Assembly (NCBI GenBank): GCA_964533215.1
Contig: CAZHLJ010000001.1
Span: forward strand, 186,001 to 250,000
DNA: 64,000 nt
Reading direction: 5' to 3'
Origin: Bact-08 sp964533215
Lineage (GTDB): Bacteria > Bacteroidota > Bacteroidia > Bacteroidales > UBA932
The notes under the pieces were generated by a model. That model saw only the letters and a program-made list of their open reading frames with translations. It was not told the DNA's origin and ran no database searches. A program made the position numbers and the translations under genes. Positions 16,736 to 25,114 of this stretch are shown one piece after another (position 1 is the first letter of the stretch; the number at the start of each line of letters is the position of its first letter).

Positions 16736-17644
16736 TTAATTAAGGAATTTCCATAAGGTTAGCAAGCCTAACAAAAGGGTTGCCCAACCGATGGATTTTT
16801 TCAGCATCCCTTTTGGGAGGACCTTTATGGTCTTGGCGGCAGGTACCACGCTAATCATAGATCCCATGCATAGCGGAATGGCATAAAACAAATTTAGAGA
16901 TCCACCAAGCATGAAGAATACAAGCAGACCGGTAAAACATGTAAAGCACTCACATAATGAGGTGATTACTATGGCTTCCTTCTCTTTTACACCTGCTGTA
17001 AGCTGCCCGCCTGTCATCAATGGGCCATATCCTCCACCCGAGACACCTTTGTTGAAAGCGGCAACTGTACCTAGTATAAGCAGCCTAGGCTTGCTGATTG
17101 ATAATTTGGCCATTCCACCGACCGATTTCAGGACCGGCTTACCGAAATATGTGTTATATATCAGATAGACACCTATTGAAACGATCATCAGGCCTATATA
17201 AAGATTCGCGTAATGCTGACCGATAGATTTAAGCTGGCTTCCAAGAATAGTTGCCAGCACAACTCCGATTACAGATGGTATTGCAAGAAATAATATGGCA
17301 GTCTTTATATTTTTGTTTTTCCTCAAATTCACATTTCCCTCTTTATGGTGAGCAATACCAGCAAAAAAACCTGTCATGAGCTCAGAAAGAAGTATGGCAG
17401 GGACAATTTCCAACCGAGCTACCCCCAAAGTGAGCAAAAGAGGAGTTAGAGTAGTACCATAGCCCATTCCCAGGGAGCTGTCTATATATTCGCAGAAGGC
17501 AGAAATCAAGAAGAGAGAGACCACTATAAACCAGCTTGGTATAATAAGCCCAAGCGGACGGTTATCCATAAAATAGACTGCAACGATTGCTGCCAATAAA
17601 AGACAGGAAATCCAGATAAATGCGATTATTCTCTTTTGATTCAT
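16736..17644 (-). CDS. TauE/SafE-family permease, probable sulfate or sulfite transporter
   Basis: A 302-residue membrane protein with about eight hydrophobic segments and the two family repeats, each with a Gly-rich DSSLGMGYG or NKGVSGGGYGP motif. Members move sulfur-containing anions or sulfonates. It is the first gene of the operon with cysD and cysNC, which points to sulfate (or sulfite) handling for PAPS synthesis; the direction of transport cannot be told. Divergent from the ABC exporter, with 91 bases between them. Confidence 0.83.
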   Translation of the reverse strand: MNQKRIIAFIWISCLLLAAIVAVYFMDNRPLGLIIPSWFIVVSLFLISAFCEYIDSSLGMGYGTTLTPLLLTLGVARLEIVPAILLSELMTGFFAGIAHHKEGNVNLRKNKNIKTAILFLAIPSVIGVVLATILGSQLKSIGQHYANLYIGLMIVSIGVYLIYNTYFGKPVLKSVGGMAKLSISKPRLLILGTVAAFNKGVSGGGYGPLMTGGQLTAGVKEKEAIVITSLCECFTCFTGLLVFFMLGGSLNLFYAIPLCMGSMISVVPAAKTIKVLPKGMLKKSIGWATLLLGLLTLWKFLN

Positions 17645-17652
17645 ATGTTATA

Positions 17653-17673
17653 TTACTATTGTAAAAATAGTAA
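17653..17673. promoter_or_regulatory. Inverted repeat upstream of the sulfate-activation operon
   Basis: TTACTATT-GTAAA-AATAGTAA, an 8-bp perfect inverted repeat with a 5-base centre, 8 bases upstream of the permease start. It is placed where an operator or leader hairpin would act; no regulator gene is adjacent. Confidence 0.35.
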
Positions 17674-17702
17674 TTCTTAAGGAAATCTATTTATTAATTA
17701 AA

Positions 17703-17710
17703 TATCTTTG
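17703..17710 (+). promoter_or_regulatory. -7 promoter element (TATCTTTG) for the ABC exporter
   Basis: Perfect TAnnTTTG match 25 bases before the TTG start of the exporter gene. Confidence 0.5.
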
Positions 17711-17735
17711 TTAATATAAAAAAGCAAGAGGGCAT

Positions 17736-19442
17736 TTGGTACACAAGAATTTTTTCATATTTCACAGTTTTGGCCAATTTTTCAAATACAGGCCGGTCAG
17801 ACTTATAGAGCTTTTCCTGATAACACTGTTTCTGGGATTTACTCAGGGCATAACCATTGTTCTTTTAATCCCTTTGCTCGGATTGCTCGACCCAGCTCAA
17901 GCCTCTGTTTATGGTTCTGGAAATAATTGGGCCAGCTTGCTGAATCCCGTTTTGAATAGGCTTGGCCTTGAGATAAATCTGACAATCATTCTGCTTTTGT
18001 ATGCAATCTGTCTTGTATCGATAGCTGTCTTGAATTATTATCAATCAGTCATGCAGGCCGCTTATCAGCAGGAGTTCTCGTACCATACGCGTAAACGGTT
18101 ATATAAAAAGATAATAACCAGTGATTGGAATTTTCTTAATGGAAAGAGCAAGCACAACCATATACAGATTCTTACTGCGGAAATCCCCAAAATGTCAAAC
18201 TATTATTATTACTATCTTGGACTTGCTACAAAGGTGATTTTTATTGTTACTCATGTTTCACTGGCAGCCATGATATCGCTGAAATTCACAATTTTTGTTG
18301 TTGTATTTGGGTTTTTTGTGTTTGTTCTTTTAAGGAGTTACCTTAAAACTGCTGCAATTCTGGGGGCTGGGAACATTCAGGCATCACGTAAGATGCTTAA
18401 GCAGATTGATGATTTCTGGCTTACTGTCAAAATTGCAAAAGTCCATAATTCAGAAGAGTTTTATTATAGAAAATTTGACGAATCTAATTCCTTAATGTTG
18501 GATAATCAGCACAAACAGATAAAGAACAGAGCTTTTCCTCAGTTTCTTTTTACTTTGGCCGGAGTGGCGTCTCTTATTATTGTAGTATATCTGTCATATA
18601 ATATCATACATCTTCCGCTTTCATCCATGTTCGTCCTTATTTTGCTCTTTGCTAGGATATTCCCTCAGTTCAAAAGTATAAACAGTGATATGAATATGTT
18701 GGTTTCCTATGTTGAGTCTGTCAAAATGGTTCTTGCACTGGACAAGGAAATTACAGAGCGGGAGTTCGATAAAGTTGGAAGTTGTGAAAAAATAGAGTTT
18801 GATAATCAATTGGAAATAAAGAATCTGACTTTTTCATACAATCCTGGTCGTCCTCTTTTTAAAAATTTTTCAGAAACCATACCGGCAAAAGCAATGACGG
18901 GAATCATAGGAAAGTCTGGGTCTGGTAAAACCACTCTGATAGATATAATTGCAGGGCTCCAGAGCGTAGAGGGTTCTATAAGAGTGGATGGGTTGAAGCT
19001 TTCATCAGAAAAACTCCCTTTATGGAGAAGAGAGATAGGATATTTGCCCCAGGACTCATTTTTCATTGATGGTACAATAAGGGATAACCTGATATGGGAT
19101 ACAGTGGGTAATATGAACGACCAGCAACTGTTTGATGTGCTCAGAGAGGTGAACGCAGAAGATATAGTTTTAAGCCAGAAAAATGGACTTGACACCTATG
19201 TTGCAAACTACCAATATCATTTTTCCGGGGGAGAGAGGCAAAGGTTGGCTCTGGCAAGGGTACTTATCCGAAAGCCGAAGCTATTATTGCTGGATGAGGC
19301 AACCTCTTCGCTGGATATAGAGACTGAGGCACAAATAATGAAATGTCTGGTTCATCTTAAAGAGAGTGTAACAATTGTTTTTGTAACTCATCGACATAAT
19401 CTTGAACCATATTTTGACAAGATCATCGACCTCCACGGATAA
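17736..19442 (+). CDS. ABC exporter, probable lasso peptide transporter (D)
   Basis: A 568-residue half-transporter: an N-terminal membrane domain with about six segments (e.g. LIELFLITLFLGFTQGITIV) and a C-terminal ATPase with Walker A GKSGSGKTT, Q-loop YLPQDSFF, signature FSGGERQRL, Walker B LLLLDEATSSLD and H-loop THRH. No peptidase C39 domain, so it does not cut leaders itself, as in lasso D proteins. It is separated from the lasso train by the opposite-strand sulfate operon, so the link is by proximity; a lipid or polysaccharide substrate is possible, since the neighbours downstream act on envelope lipids. Start: TTG at 17736, preceded by AAGAGGG; no ATG or GTG exists between it and the upstream in-frame stop. 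Confidence 0.8.
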   Translation: MVHKNFFIFHSFGQFFKYRPVRLIELFLITLFLGFTQGITIVLLIPLLGLLDPAQASVYGSGNNWASLLNPVLNRLGLEINLTIILLLYAICLVSIAVLNYYQSVMQAAYQQEFSYHTRKRLYKKIITSDWNFLNGKSKHNHIQILTAEIPKMSNYYYYYLGLATKVIFIVTHVSLAAMISLKFTIFVVVFGFFVFVLLRSYLKTAAILGAGNIQASRKMLKQIDDFWLTVKIAKVHNSEEFYYRKFDESNSLMLDNQHKQIKNRAFPQFLFTLAGVASLIIVVYLSYNIIHLPLSSMFVLILLFARIFPQFKSINSDMNMLVSYVESVKMVLALDKEITEREFDKVGSCEKIEFDNQLEIKNLTFSYNPGRPLFKNFSETIPAKAMTGIIGKSGSGKTTLIDIIAGLQSVEGSIRVDGLKLSSEKLPLWRREIGYLPQDSFFIDGTIRDNLIWDTVGNMNDQQLFDVLREVNAEDIVLSQKNGLDTYVANYQYHFSGGERQRLALARVLIRKPKLLLLDEATSSLDIETEAQIMKCLVHLKESVTIVFVTHRHNLEPYFDKIIDLHG

Positions 19443-20184
19443 GTTTCTTTAACGCCTTCCACTTCAGCTTTACGGCAACAGCCTTCATATATTGCTCTCT
19501 GTATTTTGATACGGAACTTATAATTTCAGTCTTGTCAACTCCCGCTGCTTCTGCATATCCTGCAGCAACCACTTCAAGACATTCGGCAGGCAGATAGAGA
19601 CGGCACATGCTCTTAAGGCTTCTTTCAAGAGTATATGGCTGGACTTTCAGCCGATTATTGTCTATAAGAGTGAAGTCATACTGATTGTCCACCAACTTGA
19701 ATAGAATGTTTCCAATGTTATAATCCTGATGAAACAATTCGTTTTTATGGAGCCGGTATGTGAAGCGGCCAAAAGCTTCCAGAGGTTCTCCGGATTCAGC
19801 CAGTGAAAGTGCAAGCAAATCCCCGATAGGCCTGTAATCTGTGTAAAGACTCACGTAATAGCTTTTTACAAGCATTCCTTTGGCGAAACAGTTGATATAT
19901 CCTACCGGTTGAGGAGAGTTTATCTGTCTGCTCAGAAATAACTCAGAGTGTTCATAGGCACGTTGGGCTTTGGATTTTCTGAAATGTGCATATATGTATT
20001 TATTGGCAAGTGTAATGCGCTTGAAATATTTTATTACCAATGTTGTTCCTTCAATATCTACAACTCTGATCTGATTTCGCCCATCGTGGACGATCTTGCC
20101 AAGCGAGTCAAATTTTTCTGGTATAAGATATAAGAAATCTGAAAGTTGGTAGTATGATGGGGTAATAAATATTTTTTTTCTCAT
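19423..20184 (-). CDS. Lipopolysaccharide kinase (Kdo/WaaP)-like protein
   Basis: A 253-residue protein of the LPS core kinase family. Kinase-like motifs: VVDIEGTTLVIKYF with the ATP-binding Lys, the catalytic loop LFHQDYNIGNILF, and the metal-binding LIDNNR in place of DFG. Such enzymes phosphorylate Kdo or heptose in the LPS inner core. It lies 5 bases downstream of the glycosyltransferase gene in the same unit and its 3' end overlaps the convergent ABC exporter by 20 bases. Confidence 0.8.
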   Translation of the reverse strand: MRKKIFITPSYYQLSDFLYLIPEKFDSLGKIVHDGRNQIRVVDIEGTTLVIKYFKRITLANKYIYAHFRKSKAQRAYEHSELFLSRQINSPQPVGYINCFAKGMLVKSYYVSLYTDYRPIGDLLALSLAESGEPLEAFGRFTYRLHKNELFHQDYNIGNILFKLVDNQYDFTLIDNNRLKVQPYTLERSLKSMCRLYLPAECLEVVAAGYAEAAGVDKTEIISSVSKYREQYMKAVAVKLKWKALKKLIRGGR

Positions 20185-20189
20185 AACGC

Positions 20190-21815
20190 TTACTTTGAAG
20201 ATATTAAGTAATACTCTTTAATCAGCCTGCTTTTATCGTTGTCTCTGTAATTCTGGTCTATTCTTCCAACTTTTACTACTTTAAATTTGGGGAACAGGGA
20301 CTTTACAGATGAAGTGTCTTTAGTATCTACCAACAAGCCAAACTGCTTCTCCACCGGAAGGTTAATCTGATTCACTTTTTGCTGGATTTTAGGAATGGGT
20401 TTGCCAAAGTCCCATACAATTTCCGGAGCAATGTCAGTCTGACTGTATGTTTTTACATTATACTGCTTTTCAATGGAGAGGGCCTTGCTTGCGGGGGAGA
20501 AGTCAGGATTGAGGAAAAGTTTTCCGGACATAGGAAAGACAGCAATTACAGCAATTGTGAATAATGCTACAGTAGAATAGAAAACATTGCTGAAATCATT
20601 AGATAATAATCCTTTTATGATAAATATGGCACACAAAAGAACCAATGCTGAAGAAGTTATGTATATGAAGAGATAGTCTGTTATTCCACCTTTAAGAAGG
20701 TATAATAGGGCAATAGGGAAGATAAATCCGACAATTGAGATTATCCCGAATGAGAAACTTACCCAAGCCCTCTCTCTCTTCTCAAGTCTGCTTTTGTATC
20801 TGTCAAATAGGTATTCAATATAGAATCCGGTTGTCAGTGCAAGAGGAATAAGTGCCGGGACAAGATACCTGACCTTCTTTTCCGGGATCAGGGAGAGAAA
20901 TACCACTGCAAGAATGGTCCATAATATTGAAAAGCGGTAGGCTTTCAGGTTGCTCACCCTGGTCTTAAGGTATGGGTAAATCAATGCTGCAAGGGAGGGA
21001 AGAGCCCAGATACCACTTTGAATGAAAAAATTCCAGTAGTAGTAGAAAGGTTTTGTCTCATAACTGGTCCAGTTTGTCACCTCTTTGGATGCGATTGCAT
21101 GGAAATATCCTGGATCCTTAAGCCTTACATATGCATACCATGAAAACCCGACAACAAGGCCTGTAATGAGCATATTCAGCAAATATATTCCACTCTTGCG
21201 CCATGAAATTTTGTATATGGCAATGTAGCTTAAGATGAAGGGTAAAAACAGGGCATATAGGGAGACGGGACCTTTGCTCAACAAGGAAAAGCCTAAAAAC
21301 AGCCCAGAAAGTAAACTATTGCGGAAACAACCTGATTCCTTTTGAAATGTCTTCCAAAGGAAGAATATACTCATCAGCATGAAACCGTGGGTATACATAT
21401 CCCACTGATTGTCCCTGCCGGAGAAGAAAATGTAGAACGATGTTATAAGGATCAACGAGTTATTGAAACTTTGACTTGAACTCAATCCCAAAAGCCTGGA
21501 ACAGTGATAAAATGCAAAAACCAGTAAAAATGTTACTAAAGCTACGGGAGCCCGCATTGCATATAGGGAATCGAAGCCAAAAGTATTACCAGAGGCAGCA
21601 GTGAGCCATGTGGGTAAAGGAGGTTTTTGATACCGAGGCTCTCCGTTGAGGGTGGTGAGAAGATACTCATTGTTATGAACCATTTCTCTGGCGGTTACAA
21701 AGTTGCGAGCCTCCATGATGTTGACTTCTACTTTGTCCAGGCCTGAAAACAAGAGCAAGCCTGTAATTAGGAACAGTATTATCTCATGTTTGCAATTAAA
21801 TAACTTTTGAACCAT
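20190..21815 (-). CDS. ArnT/PMT-type membrane glycosyltransferase (GT39/GT83-like)
   Basis: A 541-residue polytopic enzyme that would transfer a sugar from a polyprenyl-phosphate donor to lipid A or protein. The first periplasmic loop carries the family signature EARNFVTAREM and RYQKPPLPTWL, followed by many hydrophobic segments and a soluble C-terminal domain. The start at ATG 21815 is preferred over 21848, because a perfect -7 element (21836-21843) lies between them. Operon with the LPS-kinase-like gene, which supports a role in LPS modification. Substrate not known. Confidence 0.85.
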   Translation of the reverse strand: MVQKLFNCKHEIILFLITGLLLFSGLDKVEVNIMEARNFVTAREMVHNNEYLLTTLNGEPRYQKPPLPTWLTAASGNTFGFDSLYAMRAPVALVTFLLVFAFYHCSRLLGLSSSQSFNNSLILITSFYIFFSGRDNQWDMYTHGFMLMSIFFLWKTFQKESGCFRNSLLSGLFLGFSLLSKGPVSLYALFLPFILSYIAIYKISWRKSGIYLLNMLITGLVVGFSWYAYVRLKDPGYFHAIASKEVTNWTSYETKPFYYYWNFFIQSGIWALPSLAALIYPYLKTRVSNLKAYRFSILWTILAVVFLSLIPEKKVRYLVPALIPLALTTGFYIEYLFDRYKSRLEKRERAWVSFSFGIISIVGFIFPIALLYLLKGGITDYLFIYITSSALVLLCAIFIIKGLLSNDFSNVFYSTVALFTIAVIAVFPMSGKLFLNPDFSPASKALSIEKQYNVKTYSQTDIAPEIVWDFGKPIPKIQQKVNQINLPVEKQFGLLVDTKDTSSVKSLFPKFKVVKVGRIDQNYRDNDKSRLIKEYYLISSK

Positions 21816-21835
21816 GGTTTTTCCTTTATGATATA

Positions 21836-21843
21836 CAAAAGTA
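21836..21843 (-). promoter_or_regulatory. -7 promoter element (TACTTTTG) for the glycosyltransferase operon
   Basis: TAnnTTTG match 20 bases upstream of ATG 21815. It falls inside the first codons of the longer alternative reading and so argues for the shorter protein. Confidence 0.5.
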
Positions 21844-21861
21844 GGCATTATTTTAACATTA

Positions 21862-21895
21862 ACGCCACCTGAGACCGGATGTCTGCAGGTGGCGT
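21862..21895 (-). terminator. Hairpin after the TlpA-like gene
   Basis: ACGCCACCTG pairs with CAGGTGGCGT across a 14-base loop. On the minus strand the stem is followed by TTAATGTTAAAAT, a weak U-tract. It lies between the TlpA-like gene and the glycosyltransferase promoter. Confidence 0.5.
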
Positions 21896-21924
21896 CTGGG
21901 GGCAGTACAGATACTTTACTTAAC

Positions 21925-23391
21925 CTACTTTTCTTTTTTACAATATTCTATCATAGCTGATAATTCGGAAACTATTGCATCATCTCCTCCGGTTAGTCCT
22001 AAGATTTTGAAACGGATGTTTCCCGAAGGGTCGATTACAAGTTTGTATGGTATTGCCTCTATCTTAAAACAGACTGCGGCATTGTTCACAGATGTCTTAG
22101 GGTCTTTGAGGTCCATATATAGGTCAAAAGTGAACCCTTTGCTTGTCAGATAGCTTTTTGCATCTTCGAGGGGATTTTCGACCTTTTCCCATGTGTGTAT
22201 GAACAGGAACTTGACAGATGAGTCATTCTTGTATTTATTCACAGTCATCTGCATTGCTGGCAGTGATCTTTTACATGGCCCACACCAAGTCGCCCAGAAG
22301 TCGAGCACTACAGTCTTTCCCTTAAGGTCACATGATTTTACGGTCTTCCCGTTTACATCCGTAATATAAAACTCTGGAGCAGGCTCGTTCACCATTTTTG
22401 CAGATATCTCTTCAGCAATCTTGGTATCCATCAATTTTTGTAGTGTGGCAATATATTCCTCACCGCTTTTCCCAGGATTCTGTTTTTCATAAATTTCTTT
22501 TAACTCTCTTTTTATCTGTTCTGATGCCTCTCCTTTTTTTATCATCTCTTCCATTACAGGCATTGCAGCTTCATATTTTTTATTTGCAAGCAAGAGACGT
22601 ATATAGTCAGAGAAAAGGGTTGCGCTTTTATCTTTTGACCCATTATATGCCTCTTGAATATATCTCAAGGCTTCCTCTGATTTTCCCTTTTTCTCCAGAA
22701 TGTTGCCGTACATAGCAATACATTTACAGTAATAGGCTTGCGGATTGTTTACTGGGCCCATTGGGTCTCCTCCTCTTTGTTTCTTTGTGCCGTTACGATA
22801 TGATTGAATTGAGTCGATGGCTTGCTTTATCAACTTTATAGCTGAATCCGGATCATAACCGGATACAATTTTTGCTGTCTCCGCCAGAGTCATGAACTTA
22901 ACGTCGGGGTTACTGATTTGAGAGATGTATAAAAATACTTTATCTGTGTTTTTATTATCAGCATAACTGCATGCCAATGATAATCGTCTGATATCAACCA
23001 TGTATTCGTTACTTCTGCCTGGAAATTTTTTGAGAAGCTCTGCAAATATTCTCTCATTTTTGGTTACATCCTTCTCTTTGCCCACAGCGTTGAGTAGATT
23101 CACATAGGCCATTTCTCCGGCAGGAAAAAGCTTGATGGCAATCTTACATACCTCATCTGCTTTTTCGGGCTGATTTTTCATATAGTAGTATGATGCCAAG
23201 GAGTTGAGATCCGATTCCTTTTTGCTGTTCATTAATACGGAAATCCGTCTCTTTAGCTGCACGCTGTATGTTATTCCTCCTAGTTCTTTTACAATCGGGT
23301 CAGGATCTCTTCTTCCCTGAGCTCTTGTTAGCGTGTAGTCAAAAATTAGTGTGCATAGAAGAAATCCCAAAATAATCTGCTTTGTTTTCAT
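21925..23391 (-). CDS. TlpA-like thioredoxin-family protein with TPR-like N-terminal region
   Basis: A 488-residue secreted protein. The signal peptide is followed by about 300 residues of helical repeats (TPR-like; ASYYMKNQPEKADEVCKIAIKLFP, RYIQEAYNGSKD) and a C-terminal thioredoxin domain with DFWATWCGPCKRSLP: the redox pair is Cys-Gly-Pro-Cys. The cis-Pro region is IEAIPYKLVIDPSGNI. It is likely a periplasmic thiol reductase or a cytochrome/envelope maturation factor; Bacteroidetes carry many such proteins with unknown clients. Stands alone in its transcription unit. Confidence 0.85.
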   Translation of the reverse strand: MKTKQIILGFLLCTLIFDYTLTRAQGRRDPDPIVKELGGITYSVQLKRRISVLMNSKKESDLNSLASYYYMKNQPEKADEVCKIAIKLFPAGEMAYVNLLNAVGKEKDVTKNERIFAELLKKFPGRSNEYMVDIRRLSLACSYADNKNTDKVFLYISQISNPDVKFMTLAETAKIVSGYDPDSAIKLIKQAIDSIQSYRNGTKKQRGGDPMGPVNNPQAYYCKCIAMYGNILEKKGKSEEALRYIQEAYNGSKDKSATLFSDYIRLLLANKKYEAAMPVMEEMIKKGEASEQIKRELKEIYEKQNPGKSGEEYIATLQKLMDTKIAEEISAKMVNEPAPEFYITDVNGKTVKSCDLKGKTVVLDFWATWCGPCKRSLPAMQMTVNKYKNDSSVKFLFIHTWEKVENPLEDAKSYLTSKGFTFDLYMDLKDPKTSVNNAAVCFKIEAIPYKLVIDPSGNIRFKILGLTGGDDAIVSELSAMIEYCKKEK

Positions 23392-23497
23392 ATAGATACT
23401 TATTACTGTTTTTGTCAGTACAAGTATAGTAAGTTCCCTTTTATGCAGTTTGCTTTATCTGTTGTTGGACCGGCAATTGCCGGAATTGATAAAAAAA

Positions 23498-23523
23498 GCC
23501 CGTAAATCTTATGATTTACGGGC
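23498..23523 (-). terminator. Terminator after tRNA-Pro
   Basis: GCCCGTAAATC-TTAT-GATTTACGGGC, an 11-bp perfect stem flanked by an A7 run on one side and TTCTATTTT on the other, so it can end transcription from either strand. Confidence 0.8.
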
Positions 23524-23548
23524 TTCTATTTTAGGTTGTACCATTTTG

Positions 23549-23622
23549 TCGGGGTACTCCGACTCGAACGGAGGACCCCCTGCTCCCAAAGCAGGTGCGC
23601 TAGCCAACTGCGCCACACCCCG
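23549..23622 (-). tRNA. tRNA-Pro (anticodon TGG)
   Basis: A 74-base tRNA on the minus strand. Acceptor stem CGGGGTG/TACCCCG, anticodon stem-loop CTGCT-TTGGGAG-CAG with anticodon TGG, T-arm GTTCGAGTC. The 3' CCA is not encoded (ACA follows). Confidence 0.95.
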
Positions 23623-23731
23623 ATAAATAAGAACTATCCCTCTTTTGAAAGGGAGTGCAAAGATATGGAGGAAAAATCAATTTGCAAAATAAAATGTAAA
23701 AAGGTTTAAAATCTTACGGGATAAAAGATAG

Positions 23732-25099
23732 TTAAGACAATTCATTAAGTGATGCTTGATGTTTGGAGTGAGAATTGATTGTTTCAATTATCCTTTCATT
23801 GTTGATTATCATCATCCCATGTCTATCACTGGAGATACCATCATCAAGAATGTAGGTATATACAGGGATACTGCCATTCATTTTTGTGGGTAGATACTTA
23901 AATCTGATATTGTCACATTTCTCCTGCAGAGTAATCCCCGCTTCCATAATATGAGTGGAGACTATAAAAGCACATTCATGAATTTTGGAAAAAGCTTCCG
24001 TGACCGCAACAGTCGCATCATAGGCATCTTTGACATTTGTCCCTTTAAACAACTCATCAAACATAACTATCAGATGCTTACCAGAACTGACCTCAGTGGC
24101 AATATTCTTAACACGAATTACTTCTGCGTAAAAATGGCTGTAGCCCATATTAAGATTGTCCGGCACATTTATAGAGGTGTAGATTCCTTCCTGAACCGTA
24201 AAATCCATGGATTTTACTGCTAGTGGGAACCCCATGTGAGCCAGATAGATTGAGATGCCGAAAGACTTCATCAATGTAGATTTTCCTGCCATATTTGCGC
24301 CAGTGAGGAACAGCACGTTTGAGTCTGAATCCAGATGAATGTCGTTTGCAACAGCATTAGGAACACAAGGATGATAAACTCCTTTAATGTCGATATTTGT
24401 TTTCCCGGCCTCTTTAGCACTAGCATAAAGGAAACCTCTTTTTCTGCCAATCTCGGAGACTGAAATATAGACATCCAGATCATATACAATCTTCATCAGC
24501 TCAATGAGAGATTCCGAGACGGAGTACCTCAACTTGTGATCACAAAAGGCAAATTGCCAGAACTTTAATTTATTCTTCCCGTTTTCCTGAAATATCCAGC
24601 TTAGATTTTTCTCATTTAGGATCTTGAGTGCTTTTTCTGCTGTTTCGTGATAAGCTGTCGATTTTGAACTCTCTCTGAGTCTTTTAAAGAACAGCTCCAG
24701 CTTTTTCAACATAGATATTGCTGAGACCATCCCATCCTGCAATAGGACAAACTCTTGATCATTAGCTATCAGCTTAAGAATCTTGCGCTTTAAATTACCA
24801 AGAATTGAAACGATTGTGTTCTTGGTATCTGTATTGCTCAGATAATGTTCCGAAACATCAAACTCCTCTTTCGAAAAGGGAAAGGAAAAACCCTCATTTT
24901 GGAAAAAAACCAGAACATCCCTTCTGGCGTTAATCTCATTCGCATCTGTAAGTGGATTGAGAAACATACGCTCAAGAACCAGTTCACCACCTCTTGTAAC
25001 AGTATGGTTGTACAAATTATATATTGAATTATTCTTATACTTTCCCAAGAGATTCAAATCTTCAAGAGTCTGCTTGTCAATAAAAAATTTCATATTCAT
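23732..25099 (-). CDS. Short MutS-family ATPase, copy 2
   Basis: A 455-residue protein with the MutS core/lever and ATPase domains but without the N-terminal mismatch-recognition and connector domains of MutS. ATPase motifs: FLTGANMAGKSTLMK (Walker A), MGYSHFYAEV, VMFDELFKGTN (Walker B) and VSTHI. It therefore should form a MutS-like dimer but cannot read mismatches in the known way. It follows a paralogue by 15 bases. Function unknown. Confidence 0.85.
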   Translation of the reverse strand: MNMKFFIDKQTLEDLNLLGKYKNNSIYNLYNHTVTRGGELVLERMFLNPLTDANEINARRDVLVFFQNEGFSFPFSKEEFDVSEHYLSNTDTKNTIVSILGNLKRKILKLIANDQEFVLLQDGMVSAISMLKKLELFFKRLRESSKSTAYHETAEKALKILNEKNLSWIFQENGKNKLKFWQFAFCDHKLRYSVSESLIELMKIVYDLDVYISVSEIGRKRGFLYASAKEAGKTNIDIKGVYHPCVPNAVANDIHLDSDSNVLFLTGANMAGKSTLMKSFGISIYLAHMGFPLAVKSMDFTVQEGIYTSINVPDNLNMGYSHFYAEVIRVKNIATEVSSGKHLIVMFDELFKGTNVKDAYDATVAVTEAFSKIHECAFIVSTHIMEAGITLQEKCDNIRFKYLPTKMNGSIPVYTYILDDGISSDRHGMMIINNERIIETINSHSKHQASLNELS

Positions 25100-25114
25100 A
25101 CTACTTATTTTAAA

